NCBI GenBank assembly: GCA_016291725.1
Contig: JAEEYJ010000127.1
Location: forward strand, 1-7,452
Reading direction: 5' to 3'
Length of the DNA: 7,452 nucleotides
Source of the DNA: Solobacterium sp.
Lineage (GTDB): Bacteria; Bacillota_I; Bacilli_A; Erysipelotrichales; Erysipelotrichaceae
Shown: positions 1-5,562 of the stretch, piece by piece
Layout: every line of letters begins with the position of its first letter
Numbering within the stretch: position 1 is the stretch's first letter
The notes under the pieces: generated by a model
The model's database searches: none
The model's input: only the letters and a program-made list of their open reading frames with translations
Told to the model about the DNA's origin: nothing
Position numbers and translations under genes: made by a program

Positions 1-462
1 CTGATCAAGAACCTGCACGGCGCAGAAAACATGTACTACCAGGTCAATACGACGTATTTCAGCGCCCTCGGCGAGGACCCCGGTAAAATGTCCTTTGCCC
101 GTGCCGTGCAGCTCTTCCTTCCCGGAATCCCCCTTGTATGGTATCTGGATCTCTTTGAAGGAAAGAATGACTACGGCGCGGTTGCCCGCGGCGGTGCCGG
201 TGCCCACAAGGAGATCAACCGGACCAATCTCTCTGCTGAAGAGATCCAGGAACGGCTGCACACACCCAGCGTACAGGAACAGCTCCGCCTCATCCGTCTG
301 CGCAACACCTTCCCCGCATTCCGGGAAGGAAGTGTGTTTGAGTGTACGGTGCGGGGCCCTGGCGCGGTATTCCGTTACACCTGGGAACGGTATACCGCTG
401 AACTCACTGCCGATTTCCGCACCTGCACCTACCGGATAAGGACAGAAGAAAAGGAACCGTAA
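1..462 (+). CDS. GH13_18 sucrose-phosphorylase-like glucosyl phosphorylase, C-terminal part (5' truncated by window edge)
   Basis: The reading frame is open from base 1, so 153 C-terminal residues are present and the catalytic TIM-barrel residues lie outside the window. The segment matches the C-terminal part of sucrose phosphorylase-type GH13 enzymes: YQVNTTYFSALG (residues 15-26) corresponds to the YQVNSTYYSALG stretch of bifidobacterial sucrose phosphorylase, followed by ARAVQLFLPGIP, a GKND motif and an EINR motif. Enzymes of this family are cytoplasmic. They cleave sucrose or a related alpha-glucoside with phosphate, giving alpha-glucose 1-phosphate plus the acceptor. The acceptor loop here reads ENMYYQVN where sucrose phosphorylase has NLDLYQVN, so the acceptor may not be fructose; sucrose 6'-phosphate, glucosylglycerate or glucosylglycerol phosphorylases are alternatives. 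The family assignment is firm; the substrate is unresolved. The stop codon (460-462) lies inside the terminator hairpin. Confidence 0.85.
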   Translation: MIKNLHGAENMYYQVNTTYFSALGEDPGKMSFARAVQLFLPGIPLVWYLDLFEGKNDYGAVARGGAGAHKEINRTNLSAEEIQERLHTPSVQEQLRLIRLRNTFPAFREGSVFECTVRGPGAVFRYTWERYTAELTADFRTCTYRIRTEEKEP

Positions 463-476
463 TACGGCTCCTTTTT
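449..476. terminator. Bidirectional intrinsic terminator overlapping the stop codon of the phosphorylase gene
   Basis: Arms AAAAGGAACCGT (449-460) and ACGGCTCCTTTT (464-475) form a 12-bp stem with one A-C mismatch and a three-base loop. The downstream arm ends in five Ts (472-476), and the upstream arm starts with a run of As that becomes a T run on the other strand. The hairpin can therefore serve both convergent genes. It contains the stop codon of the phosphorylase gene in its loop region and touches the stop codon of the minus-strand hydrolase (475-477). Confidence 0.8.
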
Positions 477-1398
477 AATTCCACTCCGCCAGGATCCGGG
501 ACAGCTGCCGGTCAATGTCCATCCGTGTCTGCCGGCATTCTTCCCTGTACTGCTTTCCGTCCTTGAACATCAGGCTGACCAGCAGCGAGGAACCGACCGG
601 CAGGATCATCCTGAGCATCGATTCCGGGAAGACGAAGTGCGTTCCATGTTCATACAGCAGTGCTTCATAGGTGCAGTCATGCGGCTTTTCCCGCAGACGC
701 TCCTCCATCCTGCGGATATAGCGGCAGGTATCCCAGAGCACATCGTCTTCCGCTCCGACAAAGATAATCTTTCCCTGGATGTTCTCTACTTTGATCTTCT
801 CTTCTTCCTGCAGCGGGTGCCGGCGTTCCGATTCATCGAACAGCTCCCGGGAAGCGATCCGGTTGCCGGTACGCCGGGATTCTTCCTGGATCTTCTGCCA
901 GTACTCGGGATGCCGGTACGCGTACGGGAGATACGGCAGATCCTTACCCTGCCAGGATACCGAAGACTCATCATCCCCCGGACGCTCCCGCATCCCGTCC
1001 AGATTATCCCGGTAGAACCCCTCCATGATGAAGTCGGACGGCGACATGGCAATGGTCAGGGTGATGTCCGGCCAGTATGAGGCAGCGCACAGTGCCAGCA
1101 TGCCTGTGGTGGACGCACCGGCAATCCCGATGGATGTACATCCCTGCTCCTTCATGTACGCAATGGCGTGTCCGAAGCGCTCCAGCGGATAGCTGTGATG
1201 CCCGTAGTCCTTCTCATCGGGAGACATGGCCATGGCATGGCTGCCATGCCGGTGCATCCACTTTGCTCCGCATACCGCCATCCGGTCATCGCTGGAATCC
1301 CCCAGCATGACGATGAGTCCCTTTGTACTTCCTCCGGGGCATGGATACCACGTACCGTGGAATCCATCCTGCTCCGGTCTGAACCTTCTCTTCTCCAT
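475..1398 (-). CDS. Alpha/beta hydrolase of the BAAT / acyl-CoA thioester hydrolase C-terminal family
   Basis: This 307-residue protein has no signal peptide or membrane segment and should be cytoplasmic. The nucleophile motif is GASTTG (residues 94-99, Ser96), with the spacing of the bacterial BAAT/thioesterase family, where the classical GxSxG is modified. The probable acid is Asp218 or Asp219 in GAEDDVLW, and the probable base is His254 in EHGTHFVFP. The region from about 120 to 200 is a charged cap-like insertion. Known relatives hydrolyse acyl-CoA thioesters or act as general esterases or acyltransferases; the substrate here cannot be read. The protein lacks the N-terminal Ig-like domain of the eukaryotic BAAT enzymes, as is common in bacteria. 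The ATG start has an AGGAG site (1402-1406) only three bases away, which is short, but no better start is visible. The gene lies downstream of the importer operon on the same strand, separated by a terminator, with its own candidate promoter. Confidence 0.8.
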   Translation of the reverse strand: MEKRRFRPEQDGFHGTWYPCPGGSTKGLIVMLGDSSDDRMAVCGAKWMHRHGSHAMAMSPDEKDYGHHSYPLERFGHAIAYMKEQGCTSIGIAGASTTGMLALCAASYWPDITLTIAMSPSDFIMEGFYRDNLDGMRERPGDDESSVSWQGKDLPYLPYAYRHPEYWQKIQEESRRTGNRIASRELFDESERRHPLQEEEKIKVENIQGKIIFVGAEDDVLWDTCRYIRRMEERLREKPHDCTYEALLYEHGTHFVFPESMLRMILPVGSSLLVSLMFKDGKQYREECRQTRMDIDRQLSRILAEWN

Positions 1399-1409
1399 AC
1401 ACTCCTGTT

Positions 1410-1425
1410 GTTAGCTTTCACTAAC
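1410..1425. promoter_or_regulatory. Short inverted repeat at the predicted transcription start of the hydrolase gene
   Basis: GTTAG and CTAAC are perfect 5-base arms separated by six bases. The repeat sits just downstream of the candidate -10 box and covers the expected start of transcription, a usual place for a repressor operator. Arms this short can occur by chance, so the call is tentative. Confidence 0.3.
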
Positions 1426-1426
1426 C

Positions 1427-1435
1427 ATCATAGCA
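1427..1435 (-). promoter_or_regulatory. Candidate extended -10 promoter for the BAAT-type hydrolase
   Basis: On the minus strand the sequence reads TGCTATGAT, an extended -10 element (TGn followed by TATGAT, five of six bases matching consensus). At a 17-base spacer the -35 position reads TACACC, a poor match that falls inside the upstream terminator hairpin. The extended -10 could compensate. It would give a leader of roughly 20 bases before the ATG at 1398. Confidence 0.45.
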
Positions 1436-1440
1436 CAGAA

Positions 1441-1469
1441 AATCCCTCCGGTGTATTCCCGGAGGGATT
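1441..1469 (-). terminator. Intrinsic terminator of the ABC importer operon
   Basis: AATCCCTCCGG (1441-1451) and CCGGAGGGATT (1459-1469) form a perfect 11-bp, GC-rich stem with a seven-base loop. Read on the minus strand, the hairpin starts 15 bases after the ATPase stop codon and is followed by TTTTCTG, so it can end transcription in the operon direction. There is no comparable T run on the plus-strand side. Confidence 0.85.
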
Positions 1470-1484
1470 CTGTACTTCTTAAGG

Positions 1485-2561
1485 TCAGATGACGTGCAGG
1501 CTGTCCGTCTCGAACTTGACAAATGCCTTGTCCCCGACTTCGTAGATCTTCTTGTTCTTGGGGTTGAAGTCGGTAATCTTGACCAGCGTATCACCGACCA
1601 TGACATGGTAGTTCTGGTAGCTTCCCATGAAGGTGCTCAGCACCACTTCGCACGGCAGCTGTCCCTCATCCGCGACTACAGCCGCTTCCGGGCGCAGTAC
1701 GAGCGTGCATTCATCGCCGGTATTCCTGCCTGCGATATCGTGCAGCTCCACCGCATTGCCGTAGACATCCGCTGTACCGTTGGTGCCGTCCACTGCGGTG
1801 ATCGTTCCTTTAAGGAAGTTCGCCTCACCGATGAAGTCCGCAACGAATTCACTGTTCGGATGATAGTAGATCTCCTGCGGCGTACCCATCTGGGCTACCA
1901 CACCCTTGTTCATGATGATGATCTTGTCGGAGATCGCCATCGCCTCCGACTGGTCATGGGTGACATAGATCGCGGTAATGCCGGCTTCCTGCTGGATCCG
2001 GCGGATCTCGGTACGCATCGTAACACGCAGCTTGGCGTCCAGGTTGGACAGCGGTTCATCGAACAGCAATACGCCCGGCTCAATGACCAGCGCCCTTGCC
2101 AGCGCAACACGCTGCTGCTGGCCGCCGGACAGCTGGTTCGTCATCCGGCTCTCCATGCCTTCCAGACCGACGAGCTTCAGGATGTTGGTAACCTTCTCCT
2201 GGATCGTCGCTTTGTCCATCTTGCGCAGCTTCAGACCGTAGGCAACGTTGTCGAAGATATTGTAGTGCGGCAGAAGCGCGTAGCTCTGGAAGACCATCGC
2301 GGTATCCCGCTTGTTCGGCGTCAGTTCATTGATCGGCTCTTCACCCAGGTAGATTTCACCCTCATCCGGGCTCTCGAAGCCGGCGATCATGCGCAGTGTC
2401 GTCGTCTTGCCGCAGCCGGAAGGTCCCAGCAGGGTGACGAACGTTCCCGGTTCAATCTCCAGGGTGGTATCATGAACCGCATAGAATTCCTTTTTTGTCT
2501 TGGGATCCTGGTAGATCTTGGAAATATGCTCCAGGCGGACTCCCTTTTTCTCTTTTGCCAT
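1485..2561 (-). CDS. ABC transporter ATPase, AfuC/FbpC/PotA type, with C-terminal TOBE domain
   Basis: This 358-residue cytoplasmic ATPase powers the adjoining importer. All nucleotide-binding motifs are intact: Walker A GPSGCGKTT (46-54), Q-loop at Gln92, signature LSGGQQQR (144-151), Walker B VLLFDEP (164-170) with catalytic Glu169, D-loop SNLD (172-175) and switch His202. Residues from about 280 to 356 form the TOBE/OB-like domain found in sugar, polyamine, phosphonate and iron importer ATPases. Full length and motif order are normal. The start at 2561 is supported by an AGGAGG site (2570-2575) eight bases upstream. That site lies inside the last codons of the permease gene, whose stop is only three bases away, so the two are probably translationally coupled. 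PotA is the name an automatic pipeline would likely give, but the receptor in this operon is not a polyamine-binding type; the transported substrate is set by that receptor. Confidence 0.93.
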   Translation of the reverse strand: MAKEKKGVRLEHISKIYQDPKTKKEFYAVHDTTLEIEPGTFVTLLGPSGCGKTTTLRMIAGFESPDEGEIYLGEEPINELTPNKRDTAMVFQSYALLPHYNIFDNVAYGLKLRKMDKATIQEKVTNILKLVGLEGMESRMTNQLSGGQQQRVALARALVIEPGVLLFDEPLSNLDAKLRVTMRTEIRRIQQEAGITAIYVTHDQSEAMAISDKIIIMNKGVVAQMGTPQEIYYHPNSEFVADFIGEANFLKGTITAVDGTNGTADVYGNAVELHDIAGRNTGDECTLVLRPEAAVVADEGQLPCEVVLSTFMGSYQNYHVMVGDTLVKITDFNPKNKKIYEVGDKAFVKFETDSLHVI

Positions 2562-2564
2562 ATG

Positions 2565-4274
2565 CTAGGCCTCCTTGATATCCCGGCTTGTACCGAAGTG
2601 TTTGATGAACAGGTTCATCAGCGTGACGGAACCGTAGGTAATGATGATCAGAATGGTTGCGAAGGCGCAGGCAATGCCGTAGGCGCCCTTCTCCGCGAAT
2701 TCATTGATCTGTACGGTGATCAGCAGGAACTTCGGTGTTACCAGCAGAATGATGGCTGAAATTGCTGTAATGCTCCGGACGAACGCTGTTACCAGACCGG
2801 ACAGGAAGCTGTCCTTGATCAGCGGCAGCGTAACCGTCATGAATACCTTGAAGCTGTCCGCGCCCATATCGTAGGCCGATTCCTCAATGCTCTTATCAAT
2901 CTGGCGCAGCGCGGAGATGCCGCTCCGGGTACCGGTAGGCAGGGAACGGACGATGAATACGATCACCAGCAGTGCACCGGTACCGTACAGGGACTTCAGG
3001 AAGCCTGTACGGAACACACCGGCCGAGAAGCCGCGGATGTAGCCGACGCCCAGTACCGTACCGGGCACCGCCATTGCCAGCATCGATACAGCTTCGATAA
3101 AGCCCTTGGAGCGGAACGAACGCTTGACGACCAGGTAGGAAATGATCATCGACAGCAGCGCGGTAATCGGTGAAGAGATCAGGGACAGCAGGAAGGAATC
3201 CCGGAAAGCCTTGAAGCCCTTGTACCGGGTGAAGACCAGCTGGAACCACTTGAACGTCAGATGGAAGTCATAGCCCCAGGTACGGAACAATGCACCAAGA
3301 GGCACACAGATGTACATCATGACAACGAACGACGCAACGATCAGGCAGAACGCGGTCAGCGGACGGGTCACGGACTTGTCCGTAATGAGCATTCTCTGCC
3401 GGGAGGCTTTGCCGGTCAGCGTAGCCGTGCTCTTGGCCTCCAGCCAGTACTTCTGGACGATGAACATCATCAGGGTGATCATCAGCAGGACGACAGCCAT
3501 GGCTGAAGCACCCTGCTTGTCATACGCACCGGTGATCTGCAGATAGATGGAAGTCGCCAGAGTGTCGTAGGAACCACCGATGATCATCGGGTTCGCAAAG
3601 TCAGCGATCGACTCAATGAATGTAACCAGGAACGCATTGCCCAGACCCGGCAGGATCAACGGCAGCGTAACGGTGTTGAATACCTTCAGGCGGGATGCGC
3701 CCATATCCCGGGCGGCTTCCTCCAGGGAAGGATCAATGTTCTTGAGCAGTCCCTTCATCATCATGTAGCACACCGGGAAGAACGTCAGGGTCTGGACAAT
3801 CGCAATGCCCCAGAATCCGTAGACGTTGTTCTCATAGATGTGCAGCAGGTATCTGGTGATGATTCCCGCCTTTCCGAACAGCATGATCATGGACAAAGAC
3901 AGCACGAACGGCGGCGATACGACCGGCAGAAGGCTGATGACCCGGAAGAGCCCTTCCAGCACCTTCGTCTTCAGCTGGACATATTCCTCTACGTAGGCGA
4001 ACAGCAGACCGATCAGCGCGGACAGAATACCGACCAGGAAACCGACCTTCAGGGTATTCGTAATCGCTTTTCGGAAGCTGGGCATCCCCAGGACCCTCTG
4101 GAATACTTCCAGGGAGACCCCGTTGCCTGTCAGTACACTGTCCACCAGCAGGATGGCCAGCGGGTACAGAATAAAGAGTGTCAGGAATACGATCAGAACA
4201 ACAATCGTCGTTACCATGATCGGATCCGCAAAGAACTTTTTACGGTCAAGCTCCCTGCTTTGGTTTTTTGCCAT
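2565..4274 (-). CDS. Fused two-domain ABC importer permease, AfuB/FbpB type
   Basis: This 569-residue inner-membrane protein fuses two binding-protein-dependent permease domains, so one chain forms the whole channel. Numbering from the ATG at 4274, each half carries an EAA coupling loop that docks on the ATPase: EEAARDMGA at 185-193 and EESAYDMGA at 464-472, both followed by a TVTLPL segment. About a dozen hydrophobic segments are visible, beginning with one near residues 18-45 and including a break near 285-300 between the halves. An in-frame ATG at 4301 would add nine residues. The ATG at 4274 is preferred because AGGAGG (4281-4286) lies six bases upstream, whereas I see no such site before 4301. 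The gene follows the receptor gene by 81 bases containing a hairpin and precedes the ATPase gene by three bases. The two halves keep about 77% nucleotide identity over a 62-base EAA-loop segment. Confidence 0.92.
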   Translation of the reverse strand: MAKNQSRELDRKKFFADPIMVTTIVVLIVFLTLFILYPLAILLVDSVLTGNGVSLEVFQRVLGMPSFRKAITNTLKVGFLVGILSALIGLLFAYVEEYVQLKTKVLEGLFRVISLLPVVSPPFVLSLSMIMLFGKAGIITRYLLHIYENNVYGFWGIAIVQTLTFFPVCYMMMKGLLKNIDPSLEEAARDMGASRLKVFNTVTLPLILPGLGNAFLVTFIESIADFANPMIIGGSYDTLATSIYLQITGAYDKQGASAMAVVLLMITLMMFIVQKYWLEAKSTATLTGKASRQRMLITDKSVTRPLTAFCLIVASFVVMMYICVPLGALFRTWGYDFHLTFKWFQLVFTRYKGFKAFRDSFLLSLISSPITALLSMIISYLVVKRSFRSKGFIEAVSMLAMAVPGTVLGVGYIRGFSAGVFRTGFLKSLYGTGALLVIVFIVRSLPTGTRSGISALRQIDKSIEESAYDMGADSFKVFMTVTLPLIKDSFLSGLVTAFVRSITAISAIILLVTPKFLLITVQINEFAEKGAYGIACAFATILIIITYGSVTLMNLFIKHFGTSRDIKEA

Positions 4275-4280
4275 ATTCAC

Positions 4281-4286
4281 CCTCCT
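4281..4286 (-). promoter_or_regulatory. Ribosome binding site fixing the permease start
   Basis: The minus strand reads AGGAGG followed by six bases and ATG (4272-4274). This consensus site selects the internal start over the longer in-frame ATG at 4301, which lies upstream of it. Confidence 0.85.
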
Positions 4287-4307
4287 CTCTATGGATTCCA
4301 TACGGCA

Positions 4308-4337
4308 AATGCCGGGCAGATTCCTCCGCCCGGCATT
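4308..4337 (-). other. Intercistronic hairpin between receptor and permease genes
   Basis: AATGCCGGGC (4308-4317) and GCCCGGCATT (4328-4337) form a perfect 10-bp GC-rich stem with a ten-base loop, starting 18 bases after the receptor stop codon. Read in the operon direction it is followed by TTTGCCG rather than a real U tract, so it is at best a leaky terminator. Hairpins in this place often protect the receptor mRNA from 3' decay or lower downstream transcription, so that the receptor is made in excess of the membrane complex. The loop reads GGAGGAATCT on the minus strand, which resembles a ribosome binding site but has no start codon at a suitable distance. Confidence 0.65.
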
Positions 4338-4355
4338 CTTCGGTTGTTCCGACTG

Positions 4356-5456
4356 TTATTCTGTCTTGAATCTGTCGTCGCCGCCGCCGAGCGCGTTCAT
4401 TACATCCGCAATGTACTGCTCTGTGTTGGCCTTGGCATCCTCAAAGTCATAGTCCATGACATTGTTCGGATCCAGACCGAACTCTTCGACGACATCCGGC
4501 TGCTTCGCATTGTCAATGACCAGGAACTGGTAGGAACCGTTCTGTGCAGCGAGTTCCACGCACTCCGGAGACAGTGCGTATTCAATCCACAGCTTTGCTG
4601 CATTCGGGTGCTGAGCGCCTCTGAAGATCGCTGTCGCACCGATTTCGTACGATGTGCCTGTGCTCGGAATGACCAGGCCGATGTTGTCATAGCCGTTGTC
4701 AACGATCTGGGCAATGCCGTCATGCAGGAAGCCGATGCCGATGACGCACTCACCTGTACCGACGTTCTTGGACGGACCGGAACCGGACTTCGTGTAGACC
4801 TGGATGTTCTTGTCCAGATCAACCAGGTACTGGATGCCTTCGTCATGTCCGTACTTCTGGATCATAGTGTTGATGACGAGCTTCGCTGTACCGGCTGTGT
4901 TGTAGTTGGACAGCCAGATCAGACCCTGGTACTTCGGATCGAGCAGATCAGCCCAGTCTTCCGGTACATCCAGGCCCTTGCGCTCCAGCTCAGGCTTGTT
5001 GACCATGAAGCCCAGGATACCCTTGTAGATACCGTACCAGTAGCCGTCCGCATCGCGGTAGGCCGGTCCCAGCAGATGTACTGCGTTCTCTGCTTCATAC
5101 GCTTCCAGCAGACCCTTCTTTGCCGCAATGTTGTACGGATCGGTTGTTCCGCCGAACCAAACGTCGCCGGACGGGTTGCCGTTCTCTTCTTCAATCTTCG
5201 CCTGGACCTCACCGGTGGACAGTCTCTGGTACTGGACCTTGATGCCGTAGAGTTCCTCGAAATGTGCGCAGGCAGCTGCCAGGTAATCCTCTTCGCAGGA
5301 ACCGTAGACAATCAGCTCGCCCTCTTCCTTGGCGGCCTTCACCAGTTCAGAGTCTTCATCGGATGTTCCGCCGCCGTTGCCGCCGTCGGAGCCGCCGCAG
5401 GCTGTCAGACCCATGACCATCGTTCCCGCCAGGAACAATTTCATCAGTTTCTTCAC
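4356..5456 (-). CDS. AfuA-like solute-binding lipoprotein, probable sugar-phosphate or organophosphate receptor
   Basis: This 366-residue protein is the extracellular receptor of the importer. It starts with a lysine-containing signal peptide and lipobox LTAC (17-20), so Cys20 should be lipidated. A Gly/Ser-rich linker runs to about residue 36, then the periplasmic-binding fold of the iron/AfuA-type family (ELIVYGS near 47-53, GDVWFGG at 97-103). The pair His245-Asp246 in FLHDG and Glu271 in TSYEIGA match, in order and approximate spacing, the His-Asp...Glu set that holds the sugar in AfuA of Actinobacillus (comparison from memory). No adjacent tyrosine pair, the iron ligand of FbpA, is present anywhere. 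Hexose phosphate import is therefore the best inference, though 2-aminoethylphosphonate-type or other phosphorylated ligands remain possible. The start is a GTG at 5456, eight bases after AGGAGG (5465-5470); an ATG at Met5 is less well placed. Confidence 0.85.
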   Translation of the reverse strand: MKKLMKLFLAGTMVMGLTACGGSDGGNGGGTSDEDSELVKAAKEEGELIVYGSCEEDYLAAACAHFEELYGIKVQYQRLSTGEVQAKIEEENGNPSGDVWFGGTTDPYNIAAKKGLLEAYEAENAVHLLGPAYRDADGYWYGIYKGILGFMVNKPELERKGLDVPEDWADLLDPKYQGLIWLSNYNTAGTAKLVINTMIQKYGHDEGIQYLVDLDKNIQVYTKSGSGPSKNVGTGECVIGIGFLHDGIAQIVDNGYDNIGLVIPSTGTSYEIGATAIFRGAQHPNAAKLWIEYALSPECVELAAQNGSYQFLVIDNAKQPDVVEEFGLDPNNVMDYDFEDAKANTEQYIADVMNALGGGDDRFKTE

Positions 5457-5464
5457 AATCTTTT

Positions 5465-5470
5465 CCTCCT
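5465..5470 (-). promoter_or_regulatory. Ribosome binding site supporting the GTG start of the receptor gene
   Basis: AGGAGG on the minus strand lies eight bases before GTG (5454-5456). The next in-frame ATG, four codons in, would sit about 20 bases away, so the GTG is the likely start. Confidence 0.8.
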
Positions 5471-5486
5471 ATGATTATAGATGTTG

Positions 5487-5515
5487 TGCAAAACCATCAT
5501 TACTGTCATTATAGT
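5487..5515 (+). promoter_or_regulatory. Candidate promoter for the serine hydrolase gene
   Basis: A -10-like TATAGT (5510-5515, five of six bases) lies on the plus strand and overlaps the minus-strand TATAAT by four bases. At a 17-base spacer the -35 position reads TGCAAA (5487-5492), only three of six. If used, transcription would start near 5522, and the cre-like operator would fall in the early transcribed region as a roadblock site. The support is weak. Confidence 0.3.
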
Positions 5516-5536
5516 CTTGTAAAGCAAGTATGTAAA
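5508..5536 (-). promoter_or_regulatory. Sigma-A type promoter of the ABC importer operon
   Basis: On the minus strand a -35 box TTTACA (5531-5536, five of six) is followed by a 17-base spacer and a perfect -10 box TATAAT (5508-5513). Transcription would begin near 5501, giving a leader of about 45 bases before the GTG at 5456. The -35 box lies entirely inside the cre-like operator, so a bound repressor would block RNA polymerase. Confidence 0.8.
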
Positions 5537-5544
5537 CGTTTTCA
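5530..5544. promoter_or_regulatory. cre-like / LacI-family operator in the divergent control region
   Basis: ATGTAAACGTTTTCA fits every fixed position of the Bacillus catabolite-responsive element pattern WTGNAANCGNWWNCA. It has a perfect central palindrome AAACGTTT (5534-5541) and near-symmetrical flanks. It covers the -35 box of the importer promoter and lies 18 bases before the start codon of the divergent serine hydrolase. CcpA is the most likely binder in a Bacillota genome, but a dedicated LacI-family repressor would recognise a similar site. Confidence 0.75.
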
Positions 5545-5562
5545 CAAAAAACAGGAGGCAGT

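Noticed and set aside
1494..2759. Open plus-strand frame of 421 codons opposite the ATPase gene
   Set aside because: It is antisense to a protein with intact Walker A, signature and Walker B motifs, and its translation shows no domain; it looks like a shadow frame from GC-rich third positions.
4275..4301. Longer permease start at the ATG at 4301
   Set aside because: The AGGAGG at 4281-4286 lies inside this extension and points to the ATG at 4274; I see no ribosome binding site upstream of 4301.
4356..5456. Iron(III) receptor identity for the binding protein
   Set aside because: No adjacent Tyr-Tyr pair is present and the pocket-region motifs fit AfuA better, although iron binding by other residues cannot be excluded from sequence alone.
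3840..5474. Open plus-strand frame of 544 codons opposite the permease and receptor genes
   Set aside because: It starts at a GTG without a ribosome binding site, crosses the intercistronic hairpin, and translates to a Gln/Arg/Val-rich sequence without a recognisable fold. The minus-strand genes have full motif sets, so this is an antisense shadow of codon bias.
5474..5479. Second TATAAT on the minus strand as another importer promoter
   Set aside because: At a 17-base spacer the -35 position is a poor match, and the resulting transcript would begin within or next to the ribosome binding site at 5465-5470.
5516..5528. CTTG-TAAAG-CAAG inverted repeat in the divergent region as a second operator
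   Set aside because: Four-base arms with a five-base spacer in an AT-rich spacer are readily expected by chance, and the repeat fits no operator class that I recognise.
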